A DNA stretch of 64,000 nt from Anaerocolumna aminovalerica (GTDB lineage Bacteria; Bacillota; Clostridia; Lachnospirales; Lachnospiraceae). Below are positions 17,192 through 26,079 of this stretch, piece after piece. Numbering within the stretch: the first letter of the stretch is position 1; every line of letters begins with the position of its first letter. Location of the stretch: positions 45,443-109,442 of the forward strand of contig NZ_FOWD01000013.1 of the NCBI RefSeq assembly GCF_900115365.1, in the 5' to 3' direction. The notes under the pieces were generated by a model. It did not search any database. It saw only the letters and a list, made by a program, of their open reading frames with translations, and was not told the DNA's origin. The position numbers and the translations under genes were made by a program.

Positions 17192-18517
17192 TTATGGTGT
17201 AACTCTATGAATATCTCTGGGAAACAAGGTTGCCAGTCTAACATTATCCTGATTCAACAATTTGATTGTAAACCTTTCTAAACCTAAGCCCAAACCTCCA
17301 TGTGGCGGCATTCCATACTTATGCATCATTAGGTAACTTTCAAAGAGCTCTACTGTCATTTGGCGTTTTTTCATTTTCTCTACCTGTTCATTGTAATCAT
17401 GAATTCTTTGTCCTCCCGTGGTTATTTCAAGTCCTCTGAATAACAGGTCAAAACTAAGTGTTTCCTCCTGATTATTCCTATCCTCCTTAGCATAAAAAGG
17501 TCTCTTTTTACTTGGATAATGGGTGACAAAAACAAAATGTGAACCAGTATTTTTCTCAATTATCTTACTAAGGAGTTTTTCTTCTTCCGGCTCAAAATCA
17601 TCAAAGTCTTTTATCTCTCTCTTATATTCCTTAGAAATTAATTCTTTTGCTTCCTTAAATTTTATAGAAGGTATTTCAGCAACATCCGGAAGGGCTACCT
17701 TTAACAATTCCAATTCATAAGAGTAGGTCTCCTGTAAATAGTCCATTATAAATTGGAGCATCTTTGTCTCCATTTCCATGATATCTTCAAAACTTTCAAT
17801 ATACCCCATCTCAAAATCCACGCTGGTATATTCATTTAAGTGTCTGGAAGTATCATGTTTTTCTGCCCTGAAAACCGGTGCAATCTCAAAAACCCTTTCA
17901 AATACTCCAACCATCATTTGCTTATAAAACTGTGGGCTTTGGGCAAGATAAGCTTCTTTGCCAAAGTAATCTAATTTGAAAATATTAGCGCCCCCTTCTG
18001 CTCCTGCATATACAATTTTAGGTGTATGGATTTCAGTAAACTTCTGACCTAGCAAAAATGTACGAAAGCCATTACATATTCCTTCTTGCAGCTTAAAAAT
18101 TGCTCTCTCTTTTTCATTTCTTAATGTGATGGGACGGAAATCCAATAAGTTTTCCATTGAGGTATCCACTATTTTATTATTTATAACAATGGGCAGTTCC
18201 TCTTGTGGCATTGATAACACTTTGGCTTCAAGTATTCTTAGTTCCCAGCCTGTTTTTGATCTTTCCTCTTTTACTACATTAGCTGTAACATATACACTGC
18301 TTTCTTCCTTTAACAAATTCAAGTCAAACTGGGAGAATTCCTCATTATAAACACACTGTACAATTTTACGTTTTGTACGCAGTAAAACAAAGGCAAAACC
18401 ACTCATTTTTCTTATTTTATAAATACTCCCATGTATTTTAATCTTCTGCCCGATATAATTCTCTATTTCTTCCGCTTCGATGGTTTTATTTACTATATTT
18501 CCTTGTAACATCTTCAT
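17192..18517 (-). CDS. aspS: Aspartyl-tRNA synthetase, archaeal/short type (AspS2)
   Basis: 441 residues, much shorter than the ~590 of bacterial AspRS and without its GAD insertion, so it is the archaeal/eukaryal-type enzyme found in some clostridia. An N-terminal OB-fold anticodon domain (about 20-105) is followed by the class II core: motif 2 FRAEKHDTSRHLNEYTSVDFE and motif 3 GGLGLGLERF. Such enzymes often charge both tRNA-Asp and tRNA-Asn; whether this one discriminates is not decided here. The ribosome site is weak (AAAGGGTG). Upstream lie two 21-codon ORFs and a terminated structured RNA, so its expression may be controlled by attenuation. Confidence 0.92.
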   Translation of the reverse strand: MKMLQGNIVNKTIEAEEIENYIGQKIKIHGSIYKIRKMSGFAFVLLRTKRKIVQCVYNEEFSQFDLNLLKEESSVYVTANVVKEERSKTGWELRILEAKVLSMPQEELPIVINNKIVDTSMENLLDFRPITLRNEKERAIFKLQEGICNGFRTFLLGQKFTEIHTPKIVYAGAEGGANIFKLDYFGKEAYLAQSPQFYKQMMVGVFERVFEIAPVFRAEKHDTSRHLNEYTSVDFEMGYIESFEDIMEMETKMLQFIMDYLQETYSYELELLKVALPDVAEIPSIKFKEAKELISKEYKREIKDFDDFEPEEEKLLSKIIEKNTGSHFVFVTHYPSKKRPFYAKEDRNNQEETLSFDLLFRGLEITTGGQRIHDYNEQVEKMKKRQMTVELFESYLMMHKYGMPPHGGLGLGLERFTIKLLNQDNVRLATLFPRDIHRVTP

Positions 18518-18649
18518 ATTTACACCCTTTACATATCACATCCGCTTTACACATGTGATACCGCCACATAAGTCAGGTTAAGTTCTTTCATCCTTAAAAG
18601 ATTTATATCATGGAATTCTTTTATTTGAATTCCTTTAATTTGAATCCCT

Positions 18650-18715
18650 TTATTGTTCTTCTCTCAAACTTTGAAAGAAATTGCCTTGTGGCAGCCTTTC
18701 TATTATTTTTTTCAT
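18650..18715 (-). CDS. Possible 21-residue peptide upstream of aspS2
   Basis: Starts MKKIIERLPQ and ends with SLREEQ before TAA. It starts 11 nt after the previous mini-ORF. Its ribosome site is poor (only TTAAG), so translation is doubtful unless coupled to the previous one. The hairpin GCTGCCACAAGGCAA lies inside it. No similarity is recognised. Confidence 0.2.
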   Translation of the reverse strand: MKKIIERLPQGNFFQSLREEQ

Positions 18716-18726
18716 CTTAATAATTT

Positions 18727-18792
18727 TTATCTTATAATTTCTCCTATAAAACAGTATGCCACATCCATACAGGCATCGTCTTTATGCCTCAT
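18727..18792 (-). CDS. 21-residue peptide with a very strong ribosome site
   Basis: AAGGAGGTGGTGCT precedes ATG; the peptide starts MRHKDDACMD and ends CFIGEIIR before TAA. A near-perfect Shine-Dalgarno before so short an ORF is unlikely by chance. It holds three Asp codons among 21 and two Cys. It lies between the terminator of the structured RNA (18861) and aspS2 (18517), so it may be a leader peptide for aspS2, or an independent small protein. It is too short for domain recognition. Confidence 0.45.
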   Translation of the reverse strand: MRHKDDACMDVAYCFIGEIIR

Positions 18793-18860
18793 AGCACCAC
18801 CTCCTTAAAAATAATATATGAAAATTTTCATTCATATAAGTTATATGGAATTTTTTATAT

Positions 18861-19051
18861 AGAAAAAGGGCCACACCAGTAAAAATACTTTACCAATGTG
18901 GCCCTTAACTAATATCTAATATCTCCACATAGGCACAACACTTTAAGCGCTTGTACCTATGGTTTCACACAGTTACAAGCGCTGCCTATCGTCGTCCCTA
19001 TTCATTAGGAATATTTTTAAATCAGACATAACAGCTACCTACCCTTAATTT
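18861..19051 (-). ncRNA. Structured ~190-nt RNA with own promoter and terminator
   Basis: Minus strand. Elements in order: a small hairpin near 19003-19016 (TTCCTA/TAGGGA); GGGACGACG; an outer 6-bp stem ATAGGC/GCCTAT enclosing a perfect 10-bp stem AGCGCTTGTA/TACAAGCGCT (arms near 18943-18952 and 18973-18982); and an intrinsic terminator with an 18-bp stem (18866-18883 with 18889-18906), a 5-nt loop and TTTTTCT. Three G-U pairs in the terminator fit only this strand. The loop CATAGG can alternatively pair with CCTATG of the outer stem, giving a possible switch. No known class (T-box, SAM, c-di-GMP, 6S, SRP, tmRNA) was recognised. It may be a riboswitch for the mini-ORF/aspS2 or a free RNA. Confidence 0.6.
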
Positions 19052-19057
19052 TTTATA

Positions 19058-19086
19058 ATATTAACATATACTTATTAAAATATCAA
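19058..19086 (-). promoter_or_regulatory. Promoter of the structured RNA
   Basis: -35 TTGATA (19081-19086), 17-nt spacer, -10 TAATAT (19058-19063) on the minus strand; start near 19051. It lies after the aspA terminator, so the RNA is a separate unit. Confidence 0.65.
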
Positions 19087-19171
19087 CTAAGTAATTCCGA
19101 TATGTCCAATATACATAGCAGTCATGATTATTGTACAGAGAATATCTTTATACTTTACATATTATGAAGAA

Positions 19172-19194
19172 GGTACCACTCAATGAGTGGTACC
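19172..19194 (-). terminator. Terminator of aspA
   Basis: Near-perfect palindrome GGTACCACT...AGTGGTACC about 50 nt after the aspA stop, followed on the minus strand by TTCTTC. Confidence 0.65.
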
Positions 19195-19244
19195 CAAATT
19201 GTTGCATGTAATATTAAATAAATTTACCTTGTTTATTTTTATGG

Positions 19245-20687
19245 TTATGAAATATGAAGTAGCTTTTTCTCTGAGATTCCCGGCACAGTCATGTGTATCG
19301 GATCCAATATCTTATCAAGATCCTCTTCACCCAGTAAACCTTCGTTTAATACCAATTCCCTTACAGACTGCCCCGTAGTGATTGCTTCTTTGGCTAACTC
19401 AGAGGCCTTTTTATAGCCTACATGAGGGCATATTGCTGTTATGATACCTACACTGTTATTCACTAGATGCCTGCAATGTTCTTCATTAGCTGTAATGCCT
19501 ATTACACAGTTGTCTACAAAGGTTTTTACAGCATAAGATAAAGTATCAATGGATTGGAATAGATTATAGAATATAACGGGTTCAAATGCATTTAGCTCAA
19601 GCTGTCCTGCTTCTACTGCCATAGTAATGGTAACATCATTTCCAATAATATTAAAGGCCACCTGGTTCATTACTTCCGGAATTACCGGGTTTACTTTACC
19701 TGGCATAATAGAAGAACCATTTTGCTTTGCTGGAAGGTTAATCTCTCCAAAACCGGTTCTTGGTCCCGATGACATTAAACGCAGGTCATTGGATATTTTT
19801 GAAAGAGACACTGCACAAGTTTTAATTACTCCTGAAACCACTGCAAAAGAATCCAGATTCTGAGTAGCATCAATTAAATCCTCTCCTTGTGTAAGTTTTA
19901 CGCCGGAGATTTTGGCCAAATTCGGTACTATCCTTTGTAAATACTGGGTGTCTGCATTAAGGCCAGTACCAATAGCAGTTCCTCCCAGATTCACACTTCT
20001 CATTTCATCCATAACTTTATATATTCGTTCTAAATCCCGTTTTACAACTACTGCATAAGCATTAAACTCCTGTCCCAGACGAATAGGAACGGCATCCTGT
20101 AACTGCGTTCTGCCCATCTTAATTACCTCATTAAACTCTTCTCCTTTTATAAGAAATGCCTGATATAATCGGAGTAATTGCTTATGTACTTTCTCTAACA
20201 AACGTAATGTTGTTATTTTTCCGGCTGTAGGAATTACATCATTGGTTGATTGTCCGCAATTTACATCATCGTTAGGATTTACCAAGGTATAATCTCCTTT
20301 ATTTCCTCCCAGGATTTCAATTGCTCTATTAGCTATTACTTCATTGGCATTCATATTAATTGAAGTACCGGCACCCCCTTGAATGGGATCAACAATAAAG
20401 TATTCATGAAGTTTGCCATTGAGTATTTCATCACAAGCCTGTATGATTGCCACCGTTTTCTTCTTGCCTAATAAGCCTGCTTCACAATTGGTGAAGGCAC
20501 AGGCCTTTTTTATATATGCTAAACTATTAATTATCTCAGGATGCAGGGATAATCCGGTAATATGAAAGTTCTCGGCTGCTCTTTGGGACTGCACTCCATA
20601 ATAAGCACTTTGGGGAATATTCTTTGAACCGATTGAATCTGATTCACTGCGATAATTACTAAGAGTGATCTTTGTTTTAATCTCCAT
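19245..20687 (-). CDS. aspA: Aspartate ammonia-lyase
   Basis: 480 residues, full length for the aspartase/fumarase superfamily. It interconverts aspartate with fumarate and ammonia. Signature G-S-S-I-M-P-G-K-V-N-P is present; GxxxxNxN-type contacts (GAGTSINMNANEV) and TGCGQ-equivalent NCGQSTNDV are seen. Aspartase is favoured over class II fumarase by the KITLS/DSIGSK start and by the neighbours (LysR, AspS2, asparaginase), but fumarase is not excluded from motifs alone. AAGGAG precedes the ATG. A LysR regulator is divergent from it across 150 bp. Confidence 0.92.
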   Translation of the reverse strand: MEIKTKITLSNYRSESDSIGSKNIPQSAYYGVQSQRAAENFHITGLSLHPEIINSLAYIKKACAFTNCEAGLLGKKKTVAIIQACDEILNGKLHEYFIVDPIQGGAGTSINMNANEVIANRAIEILGGNKGDYTLVNPNDDVNCGQSTNDVIPTAGKITTLRLLEKVHKQLLRLYQAFLIKGEEFNEVIKMGRTQLQDAVPIRLGQEFNAYAVVVKRDLERIYKVMDEMRSVNLGGTAIGTGLNADTQYLQRIVPNLAKISGVKLTQGEDLIDATQNLDSFAVVSGVIKTCAVSLSKISNDLRLMSSGPRTGFGEINLPAKQNGSSIMPGKVNPVIPEVMNQVAFNIIGNDVTITMAVEAGQLELNAFEPVIFYNLFQSIDTLSYAVKTFVDNCVIGITANEEHCRHLVNNSVGIITAICPHVGYKKASELAKEAITTGQSVRELVLNEGLLGEEDLDKILDPIHMTVPGISEKKLLHIS

Positions 20688-20725
20688 AATCCTATACTCC
20701 TTTTTATAAAATGCATAATTTATAA

Positions 20726-20815
20726 TTATATGAATATAAAAAACTATCTCTTGTAATTATTATATGAATAGAATATATTATAATCAAATACAAATACTTT
20801 TATATTCATTATAAT
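20726..20815. promoter_or_regulatory. aspA-lysR control region
   Basis: The gap carries a T-N11-A type palindrome TTATATGAATATAA (20726-20739), a second TTATATGAATA near 20759 and an inverted TATATTCATTATAA near 20801. Repeated ATGAAT half-sites between divergent genes are the normal layout for LysR-type control. Confidence 0.5.
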
Positions 20816-20838
20816 TTCAAAGTTATAGGAGGAGAATC

Positions 20839-21771
20839 ATGTTTGAAGGTAAAGAATATGTTTATGAAGTGTATAAAGAAAAGAGTTTTTCAAAAGCAGC
20901 GAAAAATCTATATATATCACAGCCTTCCTTAAGTGCTACAATCAAACGAATTGAAAAGAAAATCGGCTTTCCCATATTTGATAGAAGTATTTCTCCCATC
21001 GGCTTAACAGAATACGGACAAAGATATATTCATGCAATAGAATCCATCATGTCTACAGAGCATGATTTTGAAAGATATATTTCAGAGCTGAAAGAATTAA
21101 AAATCGGTACACTATCCATTGGCGGAAGTAATTTATTTACTTCCTATGTCCTGCCTCCCCTTCTTTCTGAGTTTACAAAAAAATACCCTTTGATTCAGAT
21201 AAATATCGTGGAGGATAATACCTCTAATTTAGAATCCCATCTTCTATCCGGTAATTTAGATTTTATTGTAGATAACATTGCTTTAGACGAAACTCTTTTC
21301 CAGCAGTATGTTTATCAGGAAGAGCATCTCTTAATAGCGGTTCCAAAAGAATATCCAATAAATGAAAAACTCCTTGATTATCAATTATCTTTGGAACAAA
21401 TTCTTTCAAAAGATTATCTTGCAGAGTCTGTTCCTATTATTCCTTTGAAGAATTTTAAAGATTATCCGTTTATCTTTCTAAAGCCTAACAACGATACAAT
21501 GAAAAGAGGTGTAAAACTATGTAAATTACATGGTTTCACACCTAGAGTATTATTTGAACTGGATCAGCAGTCCACTGCTTATAATATTGCCTGTTCCGGT
21601 ATGGGAATATGTTTTGTAAGCGATACTTTGGTATCCAAATCTTCCTATAGCCATAATGTTGTTTATTACAAGCTTAATGTGGATGTAAGTAAACGTAATA
21701 TCAGTTTTTACAGTAAAAGGAATAAATATATTACTTATGCTATGGGGGAATTTCTGAAAATAATATCTTAA
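20839..21771 (+). CDS. LysR-family transcriptional regulator
   Basis: 310 residues. N-terminal winged helix-turn-helix (1-60) with FSKAAKNLYISQPSLSATIKRIEKKIGFPIFDR, then a periplasmic-binding-like effector domain (about 90-300). Divergent from aspA, which it most likely controls with aspartate or a related acid as effector; that is inference from position. GGAGG lies well placed before ATG. Confidence 0.9.
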   Translation: MFEGKEYVYEVYKEKSFSKAAKNLYISQPSLSATIKRIEKKIGFPIFDRSISPIGLTEYGQRYIHAIESIMSTEHDFERYISELKELKIGTLSIGGSNLFTSYVLPPLLSEFTKKYPLIQINIVEDNTSNLESHLLSGNLDFIVDNIALDETLFQQYVYQEEHLLIAVPKEYPINEKLLDYQLSLEQILSKDYLAESVPIIPLKNFKDYPFIFLKPNNDTMKRGVKLCKLHGFTPRVLFELDQQSTAYNIACSGMGICFVSDTLVSKSSYSHNVVYYKLNVDVSKRNISFYSKRNKYITYAMGEFLKIIS

Positions 21772-21830
21772 ATATGGTGTTACTTTTAATTCTCACAGCT
21801 TCGTTTTATTTATCTCTTAATTTAATATCA

Positions 21831-22883
21831 TTACTTTAAGGGCTGGTATGCATCTATTTTTATCTGGTCAAAGGTACTCATCTGCTTGTACACTGCAAGA
21901 CTCATATCTAATAATGGGAATAATGTTATAGCACCAGTGCCTTCTCCAAGGCACATATCACAGGTGATATATGGCTGCATACCAATAGCATTCAGAAGAA
22001 TTTTGCCCCCATTTTCCTTAGATACATGGGATGGCATAATAAAATCATATACCTTAGGCTCTATCCCTATAGCTATTAATGCTGCTGCCAATGTAATAAA
22101 GCCATCGATAACTACGGGTATTCTTGCAGCGGCACCACCAATAAATACCCCTGCCAGTCCTGCAATATCATAGCCACCTAACTTAGAAAGTACATCAATC
22201 GGATCATCCTTGTGAGGCTTGTTTCTTTCGATTGCCTTTCTGATTACCTCTATTTTTCTTTCTAATCCTGCATTGGATAATCCGGCACCTTTACCGGTGA
22301 CCATTTCCACCGGCAGATCCAGCAATACTGAAGTAACAGCACTGCTTGTGGTGGTGTTTCCAATGCCCATTTCTCCGGTAGCAATGATATTGTAACCCTT
22401 TTCTTTTAACTCAAATACGGTATCTATTCCTACTTCTATGGCTTGAATTGCCTGTTGCCTCGTCATTGCCGGTCCATACAGTATATTATTAGTTCCGTAT
22501 GCAATTTTTTTATTATTAGGTAATTTTGTATCCCTATTTATTCCCATATCAATTGGGAAAACAGCTGCACCGATTTGTTTTGCCATTATACATGCACAGG
22601 AATTCATATCTATGAAATTCTCTGAAACAATGGCGGTAACCTGGCTGCTGGATTGTGTAACTCCTTCTTCAACGACTCCATTATCTGCACACATAATAAC
22701 AAGTGCTTTTTTATCCAGATCTATTTGTTCCTTACCTGCTATGCCTGCAATTTGTATAATACCATCCTCCAGTTTTCCAAGACTATGTAATGGCTTTGCA
22801 ATGCTATCCCAACGTTTTTTACATAATGCTATAGCCTCTTTGTCCGGAGGTTCAATTATTTTTAACGCATCTTTATAATTCAT
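21831..22883 (-). CDS. cobT: Nicotinate-nucleotide-dimethylbenzimidazole phosphoribosyltransferase
   Basis: 350 residues, full length. Transfers phosphoribose from nicotinate mononucleotide to a lower-ligand base for cobamide assembly. Seen: KPLHSLGKLEDGI at the N-terminus, the T-G-E-M-G-I-G-N-T-T-T-S-S loop, VTGKGAGL and CLGEGTGA with the catalytic Glu near the C-terminus. Located after btuF-btuC-btuD, 133 bp from btuD, so probably under the same cobalamin riboswitch. It suggests remodelling or salvage of corrinoids rather than transport alone. Confidence 0.95.
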   Translation of the reverse strand: MNYKDALKIIEPPDKEAIALCKKRWDSIAKPLHSLGKLEDGIIQIAGIAGKEQIDLDKKALVIMCADNGVVEEGVTQSSSQVTAIVSENFIDMNSCACIMAKQIGAAVFPIDMGINRDTKLPNNKKIAYGTNNILYGPAMTRQQAIQAIEVGIDTVFELKEKGYNIIATGEMGIGNTTTSSAVTSVLLDLPVEMVTGKGAGLSNAGLERKIEVIRKAIERNKPHKDDPIDVLSKLGGYDIAGLAGVFIGGAAARIPVVIDGFITLAAALIAIGIEPKVYDFIMPSHVSKENGGKILLNAIGMQPYITCDMCLGEGTGAITLFPLLDMSLAVYKQMSTFDQIKIDAYQPLK

Positions 22884-23016
22884 TTATAAAACATCCTCCA
22901 ATGTTACCATTATTTTTAATGTAATAATGGATCAATATAAATCCATACCTTCCACCTTTACTTAAATATATGGCTTCATTATTTAATTTACTTACTCATT
23001 GTTTAATTTATAGCTT

Positions 23017-23835
23017 TCACCTATCATTGGCATATGGTACATAATATTTCTTTCCGGTCCGGGTATTTTCTAAAATTTCAAAATCCACTTCATAGACGTT
23101 ATTTAAATTCTCTTTTGTGAGAACCTCTTCCGTCTTACCGTTACTGTGGATTTGTCCATTCTTCATCATAATAATCCGATTACAATATGCAGCTGCAATA
23201 TTAATATCATGTAGTACGGCAATAATTGTTTTTCCTTTCTTTTCATTGAGCTTTTTAAGGGAATCCATAAGCTCTAGCTGATGCTTTATGTCCAAACTTG
23301 AAGTTGGTTCATCCAAAATCAGCCATTGCGTATCCTGAGCTATGGCTCTGGCTGTTACAACCCGCTGGGATTCACCACCGCTTAATGTAGCAACACTTTT
23401 ATCCTGTAATTGATAGCAATCCGTTAACAGCATAGCTTTCTGTACCATATCACTGTCAGTCTCACTTGCATTGGCAAATCTCTTTTGATGAGGTATTCTC
23501 CCCATCATTACAATATCATAGGTGCGAAAAGAACTATCTAATACCGTGTTTTGCGGAACCAGTGCTATCTTTTTTGCAAGGTCTCTTCTTTTATAATGCT
23601 TAAGATTAATCTCATCCAGTGTGATATTACCGTCCTCTGGTTCTATGAATCTAAGGATATTTTTCACCAGGGAAGTTTTTCCTGAACCATTTGGTCCAAT
23701 AATGCCATAAATATTTCCTTTTTCAATCAAACAGTTTAAATTATTCAGAACAGGTTTTTCATTTTTGGGAGGATGCCAGGAAAGTGACTCTACAACAATT
23801 CCCTTTCCTTCTGTTTTATTTAAATTCTTATTCAA
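23017..23835 (-). CDS. btuD: Corrinoid ABC transporter ATP-binding protein
   Basis: 272 residues. Walker A GPNGSGKTS, Q-loop VPQN, signature LSGGESQR, Walker B WLILDEP and switch His (LHDINIA) are all present, so it is an active ABC ATPase of the FecE/BtuD group. Its start overlaps the end of the permease gene by 4 bp. Corrinoid rather than siderophore specificity is inferred from the riboswitch and cobT. Confidence 0.92.
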   Translation of the reverse strand: MNKNLNKTEGKGIVVESLSWHPPKNEKPVLNNLNCLIEKGNIYGIIGPNGSGKTSLVKNILRFIEPEDGNITLDEINLKHYKRRDLAKKIALVPQNTVLDSSFRTYDIVMMGRIPHQKRFANASETDSDMVQKAMLLTDCYQLQDKSVATLSGGESQRVVTARAIAQDTQWLILDEPTSSLDIKHQLELMDSLKKLNEKKGKTIIAVLHDINIAAAYCNRIIMMKNGQIHSNGKTEEVLTKENLNNVYEVDFEILENTRTGKKYYVPYANDR

Positions 23836-24920
23836 TGCAGCATCTCCCTTCTCTTATTGCGTTGCAGCAAATAGATAAAATATGGTGTGCCTAACATTGC
23901 AGTAATAACTCCTACAGGTATCTCAGAAGGTGCCACTGCATTACGGGCAATGGTATCGCAAATAATCAAAAAAATTGCTCCCCCTAATCCGGATAAGGGC
24001 AATAATACTTTGTGTTTTGATCCACTTATTATACGGATACAATGTGGAATAACAAGTCCCACAAATCCGATAATTCCACTGACCGATACACAGGCTCCAA
24101 CCTGAAGGGATGCCGCTATAATAAGTATTTTCTTTATCCTGGCTGTATTAATGCCTAAACTTTCTGCCGTATCATTTCCAGTAGTTAGTACATCTAATTC
24201 CCGTGAGAATACAGTTATTACACCACAACAAGCAACAGTAAATACTGCCAAAAAAAGCACCTTATCCCAAGTTGCCGCTGAGAAACTGCCCATAGTCCAC
24301 AAATATACTTTTTCTATCTTATCATGATTGAATGTCATTAATAAGGATATTATAGAGGAAAGCATAGTGCTGACCACAGTCCCTGTTAACAATATATTTA
24401 CTACAGGAAGTTTATTACCTACACAAGATAACCGGTACACGATAAAAGCAGTTAGGATGGCTCCAATAAATGCAAAGGTTCCAATTACTCCAAGGCCCAG
24501 GAAACCAAATCCGATTCCGCTTAACATGGCAATGGTAGCTCCAACTGCTGCTCCTGAAGAAACTCCTAAAATATGTGGATCTGCAAGGGGATTGCGAAAC
24601 AGTCCCTGAAATGCAGCCCCAACCACTGACAAACCGCAACCTGCAAAACCAGCTAATAAAATTCTCGGCATTCTGATCTGCCATACAATCTTAGGATAAT
24701 TAGGATTGGCTTCTGTAATCACTGACAAATTAATATATTTTCCCAAATACGGTATCCTGGAAGCGATTATCTTTAGGCTGTCAGTTACAGATAAATCAGC
24801 GGAGCCAAAAGAAGCTGAAATAGCAATGCATAAAATTAATATAAATATAAGAACAATTAGTTGCCATAGATTATTTTTATTTCTATGTTTTCCTAACTTT
24901 TTTACTTTACTTGTTTTCAT
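23832..24920 (-). CDS. btuC: Corrinoid ABC transporter permease
   Basis: 362 residues with about 10 membrane helices, FecCD/BtuC family: conserved QIRMPRILLAGFAGCGLSVVGAAFQGLFRNPLADPHILGVSSGA and the later VSGIIGFVGLVIPH cytoplasmic-loop motif. It forms the homodimeric membrane channel with the ATPase. Part of btuF-btuC-btuD. Confidence 0.93.
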   Translation of the reverse strand: MKTSKVKKLGKHRNKNNLWQLIVLIFILILCIAISASFGSADLSVTDSLKIIASRIPYLGKYINLSVITEANPNYPKIVWQIRMPRILLAGFAGCGLSVVGAAFQGLFRNPLADPHILGVSSGAAVGATIAMLSGIGFGFLGLGVIGTFAFIGAILTAFIVYRLSCVGNKLPVVNILLTGTVVSTMLSSIISLLMTFNHDKIEKVYLWTMGSFSAATWDKVLFLAVFTVACCGVITVFSRELDVLTTGNDTAESLGINTARIKKILIIAASLQVGACVSVSGIIGFVGLVIPHCIRIISGSKHKVLLPLSGLGGAIFLIICDTIARNAVAPSEIPVGVITAMLGTPYFIYLLQRNKRREMLH

Positions 24921-25018
24921 ATCGTATTCTGCCTCTATATCTTTTTCTTAAATCTGGGTACAACAAAAGGGCTTGGAACAGGATATCTGCCGACTATCCT
25001 GTTCAAAACCCGATTATA

Positions 25019-26026
25019 CTATTTAAACGCTTCCGGATGCATAATTTCTGCTAAGGTTCTCAGTCCTTCTGCATTACGGTATCCCTGACGTTCAATTATA
25101 TTTTTATCTATTCCATATACGCGGCCATTCTTTACAGCCGTTAAATCTTTATAATTCTCTGCTGTTTCAAAGTCTGACTTCATATCTTCCGATATTATGA
25201 TAATATCCGGATCAGCTTCCACCAAACTTTCTAATGTATAGGACCATCCCGATACAGCCTGGGCGATATTATTACCACCAGCTTCTGTTAGCATCTGGCT
25301 TATGAATGTATCTCCTCCTGCTGTATAATCGCCATATTCTCCAAATCCTACAACATAATATACACTTGGTTTATCCAGACCTTTTATTAATGCTTTTGTC
25401 TCTTCAATCGACATCTGCATATCTTTAACAGCCGTTGCAGCCGCTTCATTTACATTAAATATGGTGCCCATCGTTTCAATAATAGAATAAGCACCCTCTA
25501 CATCATTTGCTGCGTATAGAACAATAACCTTAACACCTAAATCAGTTAATTTTTTATTTGATTCTTCACTAAAATGGGTTGATGCAATCACGATATCCGG
25601 CTCTAAACTGATAATCTTCTCAATATCAGGATTAGTTAAGGTACCTACTGATTCTACACTAAGTGCCTCTTTTGGAAAGTCGCAATAATCGGTACGCCCA
25701 ACCAGTTTACTTTCCAATTCAAGCTGATACACGGTTTCTGTAATGTTTGGAGCCATTGAAACAACCTTAATAGGTCCTGAATCAAAAGTTACCTCTGTAC
25801 CTTCTGAATCAGTAATTGTAACCGGATATTTCGTTGCCTCAGGTAATGATCCCGGTACTTCCGGAACTGGTGTTGTTGTTAATTCTGAACTTTTCTCCTC
25901 TGATGTCCCTGCCGGGTTGACATCTGAATTCTTGGAAACATTGTCCGCCTTGCTATTACATGCTACAAGACCAAACACTAAAGTCATACAGCATAATATA
26001 GCCAAAATTTTACGCAAATATTTCAT
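25019..26026 (-). CDS. btuF: Corrinoid-binding lipoprotein
   Basis: 335 residues from MKYLRKIL, chosen because AGAAGGAG precedes this ATG; the longer ORF adds ten polar residues in front of the signal peptide. Lipobox LVAC with C23 as lipidated residue; Ser/Thr/Pro-rich linker (24-65); then a class III periplasmic-binding fold (TESTRMAPNIT-like KVVSMAPNITETVYQLELESKLVGRTDYC, ending NAEGLRTLAEIM). Delivers ligand to BtuC. First gene after the cobalamin riboswitch. Confidence 0.92.
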   Translation of the reverse strand: MKYLRKILAILCCMTLVFGLVACNSKADNVSKNSDVNPAGTSEEKSSELTTTPVPEVPGSLPEATKYPVTITDSEGTEVTFDSGPIKVVSMAPNITETVYQLELESKLVGRTDYCDFPKEALSVESVGTLTNPDIEKIISLEPDIVIASTHFSEESNKKLTDLGVKVIVLYAANDVEGAYSIIETMGTIFNVNEAAATAVKDMQMSIEETKALIKGLDKPSVYYVVGFGEYGDYTAGGDTFISQMLTEAGGNNIAQAVSGWSYTLESLVEADPDIIIISEDMKSDFETAENYKDLTAVKNGRVYGIDKNIIERQGYRNAEGLRTLAEIMHPEAFK

Positions 26027-26079
26027 TATATTCTCCTTCTGCTCTCTTTTCCCCACCGAAAATGAGCGGTTAAATTATA

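Noticed and set aside
18518..19050. T-box leader for aspS2
   Set aside because: The conserved T-box bulge (TGGNACCGCG type) is absent.
18861..19051. 6S, SRP or tmRNA gene
   Set aside because: Diagnostic motifs (GGAAGCAGC-type SRP loop, tRNA-like ends of tmRNA, central bubble of 6S) were not found.
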